Shown: positions 18,328 to 27,425, counted from the stretch's first letter. The stretch: 64,000 bases of DNA from Chromatiaceae bacterium (GCA_024235395.1 JACKMK010000004.1:62001-126000), one strand, 5' to 3'. Numbers and translations are program-made. The notes: generated by a model from the letters alone, not told the origin.

Positions 18328-18744
18328 TCAGTGCCCGGCCTCGGCGAGCGCCGCCCGCAGCGCCCGCAACTCGGCCGGCAGTCCGTCCGGATCGGCCTCG
18401 ATCAGCGGCGCGAGATCCTCGTCGAGCAATTCGCGCACGCGCCCGCGGGGATCGCCGCGGCGCGATTCGGCGACCAGCAGTTGCCAGGCGGCCTTGAATG
18501 TTTCCGGATGCCGTCGGCCCAAGGTCGCGCGGCAATCCGCGAGATGGGTGTCGAGGCGTTCGGCGGCGATGTCCAATTCGCCGAGGCCGATCAACACGGC
18601 GGCGAGATTGTTCACTGAGTCTAGTAAAGCCGGATGGGCGTGCCTCGACAGCCGGCGGGCCTCCGCAGCATTCCGGAAAAGCCTTGTCAGCAGCCTATTG
18701 CGATGCCGCCGCTGGTGCAGCGCGCTGCGTCTCAAGTTTGTCAA
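18328..18744 (-). pseudogene. TPR-domain protein remnant
   Basis: The frame encodes about one and a half kinesin-light-chain-type tetratricopeptide repeats (SVNNLAAVLIGLGELDIAAERL, TLGRRHPETFKAAWQLL) plus a helical tail. The only start is a TTG and the first 30 residues do not look like protein. Real family members carry many more repeats and usually an N-terminal domain. It is probably the 3' end of a larger gene whose 5' part has been lost or frameshifted. A short functional TPR protein cannot be excluded. Confidence 0.45.
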
Positions 18745-18925
18745 CGGCGTCTTCGTCCAGTATCCACGTCAATCGAGCGTCGGGATCGTTCACCCCGTCT
18801 CTGTAGGTGGTGGTGAGCGCCCCGTGAACAGTCTCGCCTGCCAACGCCATATCGGGTTGCGGATTCTCCAGTGCCGCCAGGGCGGCGCGAATTCGAGCGT
18901 CGATATCGTCGAGTTGCGCAAACAA
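18695..18925 (-). CDS. Short hypothetical frame upstream of the TPR remnant
   Basis: A 76-residue frame with a TTG start, overlapping the TPR remnant by 50 bases in another frame. Its composition (LDDIDARIRAALAALENPQPD, DARLTWILDEDAVDKL) looks like soluble protein. It may be the displaced upstream part of the same broken gene. No family was recognised and the evidence for expression is thin. Confidence 0.25.
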   Translation of the reverse strand: MFAQLDDIDARIRAALAALENPQPDMALAGETVHGALTTTYRDGVNDPDARLTWILDEDAVDKLETQRAAPAAASQ

Positions 18926-19071
18926 CAGTCACGTGTCCACGGTTCCCGCGTGCTTGACGACTGCGGCATCGAGACAGGTCGACCGTCTCGGTCACAGACG
19001 CTCTCGATACCGACGACGCGGGCACAGTCAGACTGCCGTGACGAGCCCTTTCCGATATGGGAGAAACATCG

Positions 19072-20085
19072 CTATCCGGCCCCTTTTTCCGCATGCCCAC
19101 CGAATTGCCAGCGCATCGCTGACAACAGCCGGTTCCGCAGGTCGGTGGAACCGCGCGAGGCGAATCGACCGAACAGGGCGGTCGTCAATACCGGCGCCGG
19201 TGCACCGATCTCTATGGCGGCCAGGGCGGCCCACCGCCCTTCGCCGGAGTCGGAGACACGCCCGTCGAAACGTTCCAGCCCTGGATCACTGCGCAGTGCC
19301 TGTGCGGTCAGATCCAACAGCCAGGATGCGATCACGCTGCCGCGCCGCCAGACCTCGCTGACCTGCGCGACATCGATGTCGAAGCCGTACATCTCGGGTT
19401 CCTCGAGCGGCGCCGTTTCGGCGTCGGCACTCACCTCCAGGCGGCCGGCAGCGGCGAGCCGGAGGATATTGAATCCCTCGGCATATGCTGCCATCAGGCC
19501 ATACTCGATCCCGTTGTGGACCATCTTCACGAAGTGACCCGCGCCCGATGGACCACAGTGCAACCAACCCTGTTCTGGCGGTGACGGTTCACCCGTGTTG
19601 CCCGCCGTGCGCGGTGCGCTGAAACCCGGTGCCAGTGTCCGAAACACGGGCGCCACCCGGTCCACGGCCTCGGCGGCACCGCCGATCATCAGGCAGTAAC
19701 CGCGCTCGCGTCCCCACACACCACCGCTGGTGCCGACGTCGAGGTAGTGGATGCCCTGTTTGGACAGGCTGGTGGCACGCCGCTTGTCGGCCGTGAAATG
19801 ACTGTTGCCACCGTCTATCAGGATGTCGCCGCCGGCGAGCTTCGAGGTCAGCCCATCGACCAGGCCGTCGACCGCAGCGGCCGGCACCATCAACCAGATC
19901 ACCCTCGGCCTATCCAGTCGGTCGACCAATTCGCCGATGCTGCCCACGCCGACGGCACCTTTGGACTCCAACGATTCGATGGCCTGTGCCGAGCGATCAT
20001 GTACTACGCATCGGTGTCCGCCGGCGAGCAGACGCTCGGCCATGCTGGCCCCCATGCGTCCCAGGCCGATCATGCCTATTTGCAT
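19072..20085 (-). CDS. gnd: 6-phosphogluconate dehydrogenase, short (YqeC/Gnd-like) type
   Basis: A 337-residue enzyme of the decarboxylating 6-phosphogluconate dehydrogenase family, short bacterial form. It has the Rossmann start MQIGMIGLGRMGASMAERL, the substrate segment DGGNSHFTADKRR, DVGTSGGVWG, and the catalytic HCGPSGAGHFVKMVHNGIEYG with lysine and histidine intact. GGAGG lies six bases before the ATG at 20085. It oxidises 6-phosphogluconate to ribulose-5-phosphate. It follows the DUF1269 gene by about 100 bases in the same direction, so it probably shares that gene's sigma-54-like promoter. With zwf 20 kb away it supplies the oxidative pentose phosphate branch. Confidence 0.92.
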   Translation of the reverse strand: MQIGMIGLGRMGASMAERLLAGGHRCVVHDRSAQAIESLESKGAVGVGSIGELVDRLDRPRVIWLMVPAAAVDGLVDGLTSKLAGGDILIDGGNSHFTADKRRATSLSKQGIHYLDVGTSGGVWGRERGYCLMIGGAAEAVDRVAPVFRTLAPGFSAPRTAGNTGEPSPPEQGWLHCGPSGAGHFVKMVHNGIEYGLMAAYAEGFNILRLAAAGRLEVSADAETAPLEEPEMYGFDIDVAQVSEVWRRGSVIASWLLDLTAQALRSDPGLERFDGRVSDSGEGRWAALAAIEIGAPAPVLTTALFGRFASRGSTDLRNRLLSAMRWQFGGHAEKGAG

Positions 20086-20183
20086 CTTGTACCTCCGCCT
20101 TTTTGTATCGAGTGGGTTGGAATACCGACAGATGCCATTGCGCGGCCCCGGGTGCTTTGGTCGACCGTTTGGCGATGCGGCAC

Positions 20184-20780
20184 TCAGGACTCGATGACAG
20201 CAGTCTCCGCTGCCATTTCCTGTTCCATCAGCTGCTGAGCCCGGGCCACCTGCTGCGTGTCGCCATGCGCGATCACCAGGAAGCGGTCGGCCCTGACATG
20301 ACGCTCGTACTTGATCACGTCCTTTTTCGGCAGGCCCAGGCTCACGAGCGCAGCCCCCAATGCGCCGATCCCCCCAACCACGGCGGCGCCCTCGGCCGTA
20401 CTCACGAGCAGATGAATGAAGGGACCAGCGGCGGCAACCGGTCCGATGCCGGGAATCCAAAAGAATGCCGAGCCGAACAGCAGGCCCCAAAGTCCACCCC
20501 AGAAGAGGCCGGCCCCTCCCCAGGTCTTCACCCGGTCACCGGCCGTATAGAACCCGACCGGCCGTTCTTCGGAGTGATAGCCCTTGCCGACGATCGACAG
20601 CTGGCGCAGTGGGAAACCGTTGGACTCCATGGTCTTCACCAGCTTTTCCGCCTGTTCGTGCGTATCGAACACGCCGATGGCGGCCTTTTCGAAGGCACTC
20701 GTGTGGGTCGAAGCCTCGGCTTTCGGTCCGGTATCGTCGAGATCAACCGATGGCTGCGCGTGTGAGGATTCGGTGTTCAT
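20184..20780 (-). CDS. DUF1269/GSP17M-like membrane stress protein
   Basis: A 198-residue protein with a polar N-terminus, then a general-stress-protein-17M-like segment (AAIGVFDTHEQAEKLVKTM). A central glycine-rich double membrane hairpin covers about residues 85-150 (GGAGLFWGGLWGLLFGSAFFWIPGIGPVAAAG). It ends with a soluble domain containing YERHVRADRFLVIAHG. The ATG at 20780 has AAGGAG seven bases upstream. A near-perfect sigma-54 -24/-12 element lies 75 bases upstream. The gene leads into gnd. The biochemical role of the family is unknown; many members are stress-induced. Confidence 0.8.
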   Translation of the reverse strand: MNTESSHAQPSVDLDDTGPKAEASTHTSAFEKAAIGVFDTHEQAEKLVKTMESNGFPLRQLSIVGKGYHSEERPVGFYTAGDRVKTWGGAGLFWGGLWGLLFGSAFFWIPGIGPVAAAGPFIHLLVSTAEGAAVVGGIGALGAALVSLGLPKKDVIKYERHVRADRFLVIAHGDTQQVARAQQLMEQEMAAETAVIES

Positions 20781-20854
20781 GATGTCGCTCCTTGTTCACA
20801 GATGCTGGGGCCTGTAGCGAATCGCCATACCCGGCCCCTCGGTGAACCATGCGG

Positions 20855-20870
20855 AGCATGCAGCGTGCCA
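20855..20870 (-). promoter_or_regulatory. Sigma-54 (-24/-12) promoter candidate for DUF1269-gnd
   Basis: Read on the minus strand the 16 bases are TGGCACGCTGCATGCT. The -24 half TGGCACG is perfect and the -12 half TGCT fits, with GG and GC exactly ten bases apart. It points toward the DUF1269 start 75 bases downstream. It matches the consensus TGGCACG-N4-TTGCW at 11 of 12 positions. Confidence 0.7.
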
Positions 20871-21012
20871 GCCATAGCGGTGGTCTGCTGCAAGGTTTTG
20901 CGGGCGCAGCGAACGCCGCAATGCCGACACAGCGGTGAAAATGAACCGGGGCTTCCATGCGACTGGGGGATTCGAACCGCCTCGACCGGGTCGATCTGCA
21001 GGAGGGTCTCGC

Positions 21013-22419
21013 TCAGTCGCTCGTCTTCAAACCGTATTTCTGCACCCGGTAACGGAGCTTTTCTCGCGTCGTGCCGAGTACCCGCGCGGTCAGACTGACG
21101 TTGTCGTCGTTGCGCACCAGTGCCTCGGTCAGGATGCTGCGCTCCATCTCCTCGAGACTCATGCTGCCATCGAGCGGCAGGCAGATGCGATCGCTGTCGA
21201 TCTCCGCTCCGGGCACCACCTGCCCCTGTGCCGAGTCGCGGTCGTCCAGATGCAACCACCGTTCGGAAAACGTCGGCCCATCGGCCAACAGGACACAGCG
21301 CTCGACGAGATTGCGCAGTTCGCGCACATTGCCCGGCCACGAATAGCCGGCGAGACGTCGCCACACGGTTGACGGCACGGTCTCCACGCGCTGCCCGGAT
21401 CGGGCATTGAACTCGTCGATGAAGGCCGGCAACAGGTCCTCGAGGTCTTCCTTGCGGTCGCGCAGCGCGGGCACCGCCAGCCGGAACACCGCCAGTCGAT
21501 GGTACAGGTCGGCGCGGAAATCCCCGCTGGACACACTGTCTTCGAGGTCGCGGTTGCTCGCCGCGATCACCTGGAGGTCGACTTCCAGTTCCCGGTCACC
21601 GCCCACGCGGCGGATCCGGCGGTCCTCGATGGCCTTGAGCAGTTTCGCCTGGAGATCCAGGTCCAGCTCGCCGAGTTCGTCCAGAAACAGGGTGCCGCCA
21701 TTGGCCTGCTCGATGAGCCCCCGCCGCCGGTTCCTGGCGCCCGTGAAGGCCCCCGCCTCGTGGCCGAACAGTTCGGCCTCGAGCAGTTCCCGCGGAAGCG
21801 CGGCGCAATTGACTTCCACCAGCGGACCTTCGGCTCGCGGACCGGTATGGTGAAGGATGCGCGCGACCAGCCCCTTCCCGGTACCGGTTTCGCCGCTGAT
21901 CAACAACGCCGAAAAAGGTACCCTGGCGAGTCGTGTCAACATGTCGCGCACGTCTTTTGCCGCCGGGCTGTGGCCGATGAATGCTGCCGGTGAGAAACGG
22001 TTTCCGCGCGCGCGCCCTTCATCCTGCAATCTCCTTTGTGCGCGCGCGCTGCGTGCCGCACCGGACACAACGATCTGCAGGCGCTCCTGCTCACAAGGCT
22101 TTTCCAGAAAATCAAAAGCTCCGAGCTTGAGCGCCCGCACCGATTCCGGCACCCCGCCGAACGCCGTCAGAAAGATCCATTCGCCGGCCATCCCGCGGGC
22201 GCGCACCTTTTCGAGCAGGTCGAGCGCATTGCCGTCCGGCAGATTCATGTCGGACAACACGACCAGGGGCTCAAGGTTGCGTTCGAACAGCAGGCGCGCG
22301 GCGGTCGCAAGGTCCGCTGCCAGTAAGGTCTCCCAGCCGGCGTCGGAAAATTCGTCGCACAGCTCCGCGCCGAGCAACGCCTCGTCCTCTATGACCAGCA
22401 GCGTGTCAGGCATTGTCAT
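21013..22419 (-). CDS. NtrC-family sigma-54-dependent response regulator
   Basis: About 468 residues in three domains. The receiver (about 1-120) has EDE, the phospho-acceptor in LSDMNLPDG and the switch lysine in LEKPCEQ. The AAA+ domain has GETGTGKG (Walker A), the sigma-54-contacting GAFTGA loop in GHEAGAFTGARNRR, GGTLFLDELGEL (Walker B) and the arginine-rich sensor region. A Fis-type helix-turn-helix (SLTARVLGTTREKLRYRVQKY) ends the protein. Starts at 22419 and 22413 are equally possible; both overlap the kinase gene. It should activate RpoN-dependent promoters, several of which are found within 20 kb. The signal it answers is unknown. Confidence 0.92.
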   Translation of the reverse strand: MTMPDTLLVIEDEALLGAELCDEFSDAGWETLLAADLATAARLLFERNLEPLVVLSDMNLPDGNALDLLEKVRARGMAGEWIFLTAFGGVPESVRALKLGAFDFLEKPCEQERLQIVVSGAARSARAQRRLQDEGRARGNRFSPAAFIGHSPAAKDVRDMLTRLARVPFSALLISGETGTGKGLVARILHHTGPRAEGPLVEVNCAALPRELLEAELFGHEAGAFTGARNRRRGLIEQANGGTLFLDELGELDLDLQAKLLKAIEDRRIRRVGGDRELEVDLQVIAASNRDLEDSVSSGDFRADLYHRLAVFRLAVPALRDRKEDLEDLLPAFIDEFNARSGQRVETVPSTVWRRLAGYSWPGNVRELRNLVERCVLLADGPTFSERWLHLDDRDSAQGQVVPGAEIDSDRICLPLDGSMSLEEMERSILTEALVRNDDNVSLTARVLGTTREKLRYRVQKYGLKTSD

Positions 22420-23854
22420 GATCCCCCGATTCAACGGCCGCGCCGCATGGCAGCGACATCGTGACCTGCGCACCCCGGGGTGAGCGGTTGTCGAGCTCCA
22501 GTTGTCCGTCCAGGTCGCGCACGAAGCGACGCACCATCGCCAGCCCAAGACCGGTCCCGCCGATGCGTCCGGTCGCGAAGGGACGAATCCCCGCCATCAG
22601 GGTCTCTTTGGGAAAACCCGGGCCGTCATCGGAGACGCTCATCACCAGATGCCCGTTTCTGCGGGTCGCCGAGACCTCCACCCGCCCCTCTTCGCCCTGT
22701 ATCTGGACCGCATTGAGCAACAGGTTCAACAACGCCTGCCGGAACCCGGCGGCCGGCAGCACACAATGCAGGCCTTCGTCGACACTCACCTGTAATGCGA
22801 ACTGACTCGGTACCTGGTAACGGAGCAGATCGAGGAGCTCGCGCACCGCGGCGGCGATATCGACGTCGACCATGGGCTCCGGGGCGTGGCGGGCAGCGTC
22901 CACCTGCTCGGTCAGGAGGTGATTGATGCGCTGCAGTTCCGAGATCACGGACGATATTCGATTCGCTTGATCGCCGTCCGCGATCTTGTTGCGCAGCTTC
23001 GAACACGCCAACTGTATGCCTGCCAGCGGGTTGCGCAGCTCGTGCGCCAGCCCCGCAGAGACCGCGCCGACCGCGGCAAGCCGCTCGGCCCGTGACAATT
23101 CGCGACTCTGCGCGAGCAGGGCTTCGGTCGCGGCGCGCACCCGCTGTTCCAGCAGGCGCTCACGATCCTGGTGTTCGGCTTCCAGTTCCTGCAGGCGGGA
23201 GACCATCGCGTTGTAGCTCTGAAACGCGGGCCGGGCCAGTTTGGTGGTATTCAGCAGGACCTCATCGGAAACCAGGCGAAAATCGCGTCCCGACAGCCGG
23301 TTGAGCAGATGTTGCAGATCCTTCAACGGTTGTGCCGTCCTGCGCTGCAACCAAATCGTTGCGATACCGCCCGCCAAAGGCAGTACCACCAACAACAGGA
23401 CCGCCAGGCGCAGTTCCATCCGGGTGCTTTCGGTCACGTTCAGCAACAGCAGGTCGTGTTGCGCGCGTTCATCGGCGAGTACCGATCGCAGTTCGGTCAG
23501 TGTCTCGAACAGCGTCTCCACCGCGCTGGAGCCTGATGCCGTGATACGGTCGGCAACCCCGGCCAGACGGCGGTTCGTGTCGGGGTGCAGGGCGCCTTCA
23601 AGGGCAGCCACCTCGTGTAGATCGCCGCGAAGCCTGTCCATTTGCTCCCTGCCGACCCGTGCGCCTCGCAGTCCCTCCAGCAGGGTCTGTTCCATCGCCA
23701 GTCCGACGTCCTGAATGCGCGCGATATGCGCCAGGTGCTCCTGCACCGGTTGCAATCGTTCCAGATTGCGCCAGGACATCGCCACCAGCCCGCTGAGTAC
23801 CAGGAGCACCAGCAGTGCCGAAAGACCGAGTGGGAGCCAGAAAAACTGCCGCAT
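22406..23854 (-). CDS. Membrane sensor histidine kinase partnered with the NtrC-type regulator
   Basis: About 482 residues. The first membrane helix is residues 4-27, followed by a mostly helical periplasmic sensor of about 130 residues. A second membrane helix (LAVLLLVVLPLAGGIATIWL), a linker with a coiled coil, and the kinase core come next. The H-box is GLAHELRNPLAG, with N-box LLNLLLNAVQ, and ATP-lid boxes DDGPGFPKE and GGTGLGLAMVRRF. The ATG at 23854 was preferred over 23896 because it starts directly before the first membrane helix. Its stop overlaps the regulator start, making a tight kinase-regulator operon. The helical sensor resembles four-helix-bundle sensors, but no ligand can be deduced. 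Confidence 0.9.
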   Translation of the reverse strand: MRQFFWLPLGLSALLVLLVLSGLVAMSWRNLERLQPVQEHLAHIARIQDVGLAMEQTLLEGLRGARVGREQMDRLRGDLHEVAALEGALHPDTNRRLAGVADRITASGSSAVETLFETLTELRSVLADERAQHDLLLLNVTESTRMELRLAVLLLVVLPLAGGIATIWLQRRTAQPLKDLQHLLNRLSGRDFRLVSDEVLLNTTKLARPAFQSYNAMVSRLQELEAEHQDRERLLEQRVRAATEALLAQSRELSRAERLAAVGAVSAGLAHELRNPLAGIQLACSKLRNKIADGDQANRISSVISELQRINHLLTEQVDAARHAPEPMVDVDIAAAVRELLDLLRYQVPSQFALQVSVDEGLHCVLPAAGFRQALLNLLLNAVQIQGEEGRVEVSATRRNGHLVMSVSDDGPGFPKETLMAGIRPFATGRIGGTGLGLAMVRRFVRDLDGQLELDNRSPRGAQVTMSLPCGAAVESGDHDNA

Positions 23855-24317
23855 TGGAAAACGGCCCGAAGATTTGTGCGTCAACGATCCGAGCATTGCA
23901 TACCCCGGACACCCCTGCCTCTATGATTGTCCCCGGTCATCGCGAGCACTCCGTATTCCCAAGGGTCACGCGGCCACCGTTTCCCTCATGTTCACACTGC
24001 AAACCCTATGCCGTGGCCCAGGGGCCCGCGACGCTGGATGGAGGCGCGGTCCAGCGACCCGACCTGGTTCACTATACGCAATGCCTGGTTGACTTGAACC
24101 ACGCACATGACCCCAAGACACCCCGGCCACGGCGATCGCGCACCCGGTCTAGCCCGGAAAGGCGTCGGCGCGCGACAGACGTGATCGGTTGGCGGCGTCG
24201 CTGCCAGACAAGTAACGGGTCGCCGCCGACAAACCGGTGGACCTACCCGGGCCCCGGCCTGCCGTTTGAAAGGCCTCAAGACTGTTTCGGCCTCTGCCCA
24301 AGCGAATCCCCGCCCAC
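23855..24317. other. Intergenic region between YfdX and the kinase gene
   Basis: About 460 bases with no supportable gene. Open frames here have tRNA-like or arginine-rich compositions typical of chance reading frames in GC-rich DNA. It should contain the kinase-regulator promoter, but no convincing -35/-10 or -24/-12 pair was found. Confidence 0.4.
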
Positions 24318-25319
24318 TCATGGATTGCCGATCGCCGAAACATGCCCTCCAATACCATCGATCAGGTCATACACCGCATCGGCAGTGATCGGGTCACGCC
24401 GTGACAGCTTCAACGCCTGCTCAGCGAACTCGCTTCCGCCCGGTAGCGCCTGCAGATCCACGGAAGTGACACGCAACCATCGTCGGGCGAATTCCGGCCC
24501 ATCACTCAATGCCTTGACAGCCCGGACCGCGTCTTCGTAGGCGGCGATCCAGTTGTTGGCCTTTAGAGTTGTCACCCATCTGATGCTCGCAAGTGCACTG
24601 CGCATCGCTTCGCTGATGCCCTGCCAATACGGAGGAGCGGGGTCGAGTGTACTCTCGGCCGAGACCAGATCACCACGGATCTTGCTGAGAGGTAACAGCG
24701 CAAAGCGGGTTGCCACGGCACGTTCCAGTCTGTCGAGCGCAGTCCGGGCGCGGGCCCTGTCGCTGTTCCACGCGGCGGTCTTCCCCTGTTCGATCGCCGA
24801 TGTCGCCGCGTGATAGCGTTCGGCGGGCAACGAGATTCGGAACCCATCCAGCTCCGCCTGCAGCGGCACCCAGAGTTCCCTGTCGATCGAGTTGTCGTGG
24901 CGTTTGAGGTCTTCTCTGATGATGGCCGATTGCTGCAGCAATGCATGCATTGCGGTTGGCTTGTACAGAGCATCGACGATGTTGTTCGCGTTGTTCAATC
25001 CGAGTCGGGTATCGATTTCGTTGTGCTGTTGTGCGGAGCGCAGCACCATCAATAGATCTTTGTACAGTGCCCGCGCCGTCCCCAGCGATTTCCTATCGAT
25101 GCCTTCTATGGGGCGCACGGTCTCGACTGCAGTCGCGCCGGAAAAATGCTGTGCAATCGTCGTCGCCTCCGTGTTGGAGGAGAAGCCGTTCGCCGGAGGA
25201 CCCGGGAGTGGCGGCGGTGTTGCGTCCATTGCGGTATTGTCTGCCGCTTGCACAGTGGTCATGCATAGGGTGCCGATCAACAGTACCGTTGCGAATCGAT
25301 TTATCGGGTGACTATTCAT
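24318..25319 (-). CDS. YfdX family exported protein
   Basis: A 333-residue protein with a signal peptide ending near VQAAD (about residue 26). A proline-rich linker follows, then a long helical region containing TARALYKDLLMVLRSAQQHNEIDTRLGL-type and LPAERYHAATSAIEQGK-type segments seen in YfdX proteins. The ATG at 25319 is supported by GGAGG seven bases upstream. YfdX proteins occur in acid- and heat-resistance islands beside Hsp20 and antiporter genes, both present 10-15 kb away here; their mechanism is not known. A possible sigma-54 element lies about 140 bases upstream. The family call rests on overall pattern and is moderate. Confidence 0.65.
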   Translation of the reverse strand: MNSHPINRFATVLLIGTLCMTTVQAADNTAMDATPPPLPGPPANGFSSNTEATTIAQHFSGATAVETVRPIEGIDRKSLGTARALYKDLLMVLRSAQQHNEIDTRLGLNNANNIVDALYKPTAMHALLQQSAIIREDLKRHDNSIDRELWVPLQAELDGFRISLPAERYHAATSAIEQGKTAAWNSDRARARTALDRLERAVATRFALLPLSKIRGDLVSAESTLDPAPPYWQGISEAMRSALASIRWVTTLKANNWIAAYEDAVRAVKALSDGPEFARRWLRVTSVDLQALPGGSEFAEQALKLSRRDPITADAVYDLIDGIGGHVSAIGNP

Positions 25320-25458
25320 CAATACGCCTCCAATCGTCGAATGTGGGGTCTCACTGCTTCCCGACGGAGTACCGAGTCGATCCGGATCCGACCTGCAAGG
25401 TGGTTGGCGTGACTCGCGAACCGCATCCGCTGTTCAGCAGGCGTTCACGGGAACCCGT

Positions 25459-25474
25459 TGCAGATTGGGGGCCA
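25459..25474 (-). promoter_or_regulatory. Weak sigma-54 promoter candidate for yfdX
   Basis: The minus strand reads TGGCCCCCAATCTGCA: GG and GC are ten bases apart and 9 of 12 consensus positions match. It lies 140 bases before the YfdX start and points toward it. Alone it would be weak; it gains weight from the better sites nearby. Confidence 0.35.
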
Positions 25475-25603
25475 CCAGTCCGCTGCCCGGGATCCACCTG
25501 CCGGAGACCGCGCCACTCGGCCCGTGTTGCCTCGCATGCGGTCGACTTGGGTCTATCGGTTCAGTGGCGTCGGCGCAGACTCCCGAGTGCCCGCGCCCGT
25601 CGG

Positions 25604-26221
25604 TCAGTGGTGGCGCCGGCCCGGAAGCGGGAACCTGAACATGCGGCGCAGGGTGTCGTCGCCCTGCCAGTGATGGATTAGCGCCATCGCCACGTGCCCC
25701 ACGACGTAGACCCACATCAGGGTCCCGGACGCACGATGCACAAGCAGGGCGCCTTTCGAGTACCCGGTCAATTGGCCGTTGGTAGACATCCCCAACCAGA
25801 CGAGGGTGCCGGTCAGGGCCATCAACAGGGTGCACAGCGCACCGAGCCCATGGATCGTGCGAGCGACCGGCTCGCTGTCGACGGCGGTCGGCATGCACCT
25901 GCTTCGCAAGGCCGCGAAGGCGCCCAGGCCCGCCGTCAGCAGGTCGCGACGTCGGACAGGCGTGAACCACGGGTACAACGCACCCGGACCCTTCTCGCGG
26001 CGACGGATGGCCAACCACAGGAACCATGCGAGCACCCAAGGCAACAGGAACATCCCCGAAAACACATGGACATCGAATCCACCTGCCGCGATCGACGGAC
26101 GCGCAAGGCCCGGCCGCGGTCTCTGCATGAACGTCGCCAGCAGCAGTTGCATACACACGCCTGCTGCGAGACCGAGGTGCAGAACGCGCGTGACGACTGA
26201 GGGCGGGAGCGGTCGATTCAA
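25604..26221 (-). CDS. b-type cytochrome (cytochrome b561/hydrogenase-cytochrome-like) membrane protein
   Basis: About 205 residues with four hydrophobic helices and candidate haem histidines in RVLHLGLAAG, DVHVFSGMF, RTIHGLGAL and LVHRASGTLMWVYVVGHVAMALIHH. This pattern fits the cytochrome_b561/Ni-Fe hydrogenase b-type cytochrome group, which passes electrons across or into the membrane. No ATG fits the protein. The TTG at 26221 has AGGGGA six bases upstream and begins just before the first helix, so it was chosen; an extension to 26401 has no protein character. No partner oxidoreductase gene is adjacent. Confidence 0.65.
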   Translation of the reverse strand: MNRPLPPSVVTRVLHLGLAAGVCMQLLLATFMQRPRPGLARPSIAAGGFDVHVFSGMFLLPWVLAWFLWLAIRRREKGPGALYPWFTPVRRRDLLTAGLGAFAALRSRCMPTAVDSEPVARTIHGLGALCTLLMALTGTLVWLGMSTNGQLTGYSKGALLVHRASGTLMWVYVVGHVAMALIHHWQGDDTLRRMFRFPLPGRRHH

Positions 26222-26397
26222 GTTCTTTCCCCTGGAACACCCGTGCCGGTTCGATGTGTCAAAGGTCGCTTGGCGCAACACTGCGATGACACCCGGCGCA
26301 TGCAGATGCTGATCGCCTGATATCCCGGGGTGCCAAGACCGCGGTGGGGCTACCGAGTATGCGCGGGCCTGGGCCGCCAACGGGCGGCCCGCGGTTT

Positions 26398-27030
26398 TCA
26401 TCCCAGCCCGGGCAGAAGGACCTTCAGGCCGTGCGTGATGAACTCCACGGCAATGGCCGCGAGCAGCAGCCCCATGATACGCGTGGCAATGTTCATGCCG
26501 GTCGTGCCCAGGACGACCGCAACGCGGTCACCGACCCGGAGCGCCAGCCACACCAGTCCTGCGACCAGCCAGACCTCCAGCACCAGGAGGCCAGTACCGG
26601 CCCAGCCCGTTCCCGCATGGGCGTAGATGATTACAGTGCTGATGGCGCCAGGTCCCGCCAACAAGGGTATCCCCAAAGGCACCACCCCCACCTGCTCCTT
26701 TTCGTGCGCCTCGTCGGCCTCCTCGTCAGTGTGACGTGCGCCACTCATCCGGGCATGCAACATCGCGATCGCCATCAACAGGATCAACACGCCGCCGCCG
26801 ACCTTGAAGGCGGGCAGACCGATACCGAACAAGCGCAAGAGCGTCTCTCCGCCCAGCGCGGATGCGCTTAGCACCGCGGCAACCGTGAGCGCCGCGCGAT
26901 GCGCGGTCGCACGGCGTTGTAGCGGATCTTCGCCACCGGCGAGCGCGGCGAACGCCGATACCGCCAGCAAGGGATTCACGATGACGATGAGTCCGACCAA
27001 CGTATGCAGCCCGTCCATCCAATCCACCAT
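26398..27030 (-). CDS. marC: MarC family integral membrane protein
   Basis: About 210 residues with six membrane helices and the MarC-family segments VNPLLAVSAFAAL near the N-terminus, VPLGIPLLAGPGAISTVI in the middle and MNIATRIMGLLLAAIAVEFI near the C-terminus. The ATG at 27030 follows GGAGG by eight bases; TTG at 27048 is less likely. The transported substrate of the family is unresolved. It lies divergently from the tal-pgi gene across a 395-base region carrying a long inverted repeat. Confidence 0.88.
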   Translation of the reverse strand: MVDWMDGLHTLVGLIVIVNPLLAVSAFAALAGGEDPLQRRATAHRAALTVAAVLSASALGGETLLRLFGIGLPAFKVGGGVLILLMAIAMLHARMSGARHTDEEADEAHEKEQVGVVPLGIPLLAGPGAISTVIIYAHAGTGWAGTGLLVLEVWLVAGLVWLALRVGDRVAVVLGTTGMNIATRIMGLLLAAIAVEFITHGLKVLLPGLG

Positions 27031-27131
27031 ATCGATCGCCTCCGCCAAGCTGTTCCAGCATCTCCGACAATGCGCAAGGATCGTCGGTCAAGCATCCCTC
27101 CGCCGCGCGCCTGCCGCCTACGCACCGAGTC

Positions 27132-27190
27132 CTGGGTAACCGGAACATCCGTGGCGGATGATCGGCTCTTTGACCGGACAGGTTACCCAG
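27132..27190. repeat. Perfect 10-bp inverted repeat, spaced 39 bases
   Basis: CTGGGTAACC at 27132-27141 is the exact reverse complement of GGTTACCCAG at 27181-27190. The 39-base spacing puts the arms about five helical turns apart, more like paired binding sites than a terminator. It lies about 180 bases upstream of the tal-pgi promoter candidate, a typical distance for an enhancer of a sigma-54 activator. Confidence 0.55.
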
Positions 27191-27368
27191 CATGCACGAT
27201 CCGGTCCGGACAAACCGGCACTGTTCGAGGCGCAAGGCACCCGGAACGGCCCCCGATCAGTGCGTGCATGGTGGCTGTCACCCAGGTCCAGTGGTTGATT
27301 CCCCCCAGTGGGCCCCGCACAACGGCCTCGATGTCTTGCCGCTCAGCGATTGCGGGCGCCTGCGGAGA

Positions 27369-27384
27369 TGGAACGGACCTTGAA
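27369..27384 (+). promoter_or_regulatory. Imperfect sigma-54 promoter candidate for tal-pgi
   Basis: TGGAACGGACCTTGAA matches the -24/-12 consensus at 10 of 12 positions, but the important -12 GC reads GA. It ends 42 bases before the tal-pgi start. The defect in the -12 element makes this the least secure of the set. Confidence 0.3.
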
Positions 27385-27425
27385 TGTGCGGAGGTAGAAC
27401 CCTTCTCGCACCGGAGGATACCGCG

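Larger units (their letters stand above)
27031..27425. other. Divergent control region between marC and tal-pgi
   Basis: About 395 bases without a gene. It holds a perfect inverted repeat at 27132-27190, a related TCACCCAG half-site near 27267, and an imperfect -24/-12 element at 27369-27384 directed at tal-pgi. Confidence 0.5.

Noticed and set aside
20966..20980. GGGGATTCGAACCGC, like the complement of a tRNA T-loop
   Set aside because: The flanking T-stem does not pair (GGCGG against CCCCC) and no acceptor, anticodon or D arms are found; at most a chance match.
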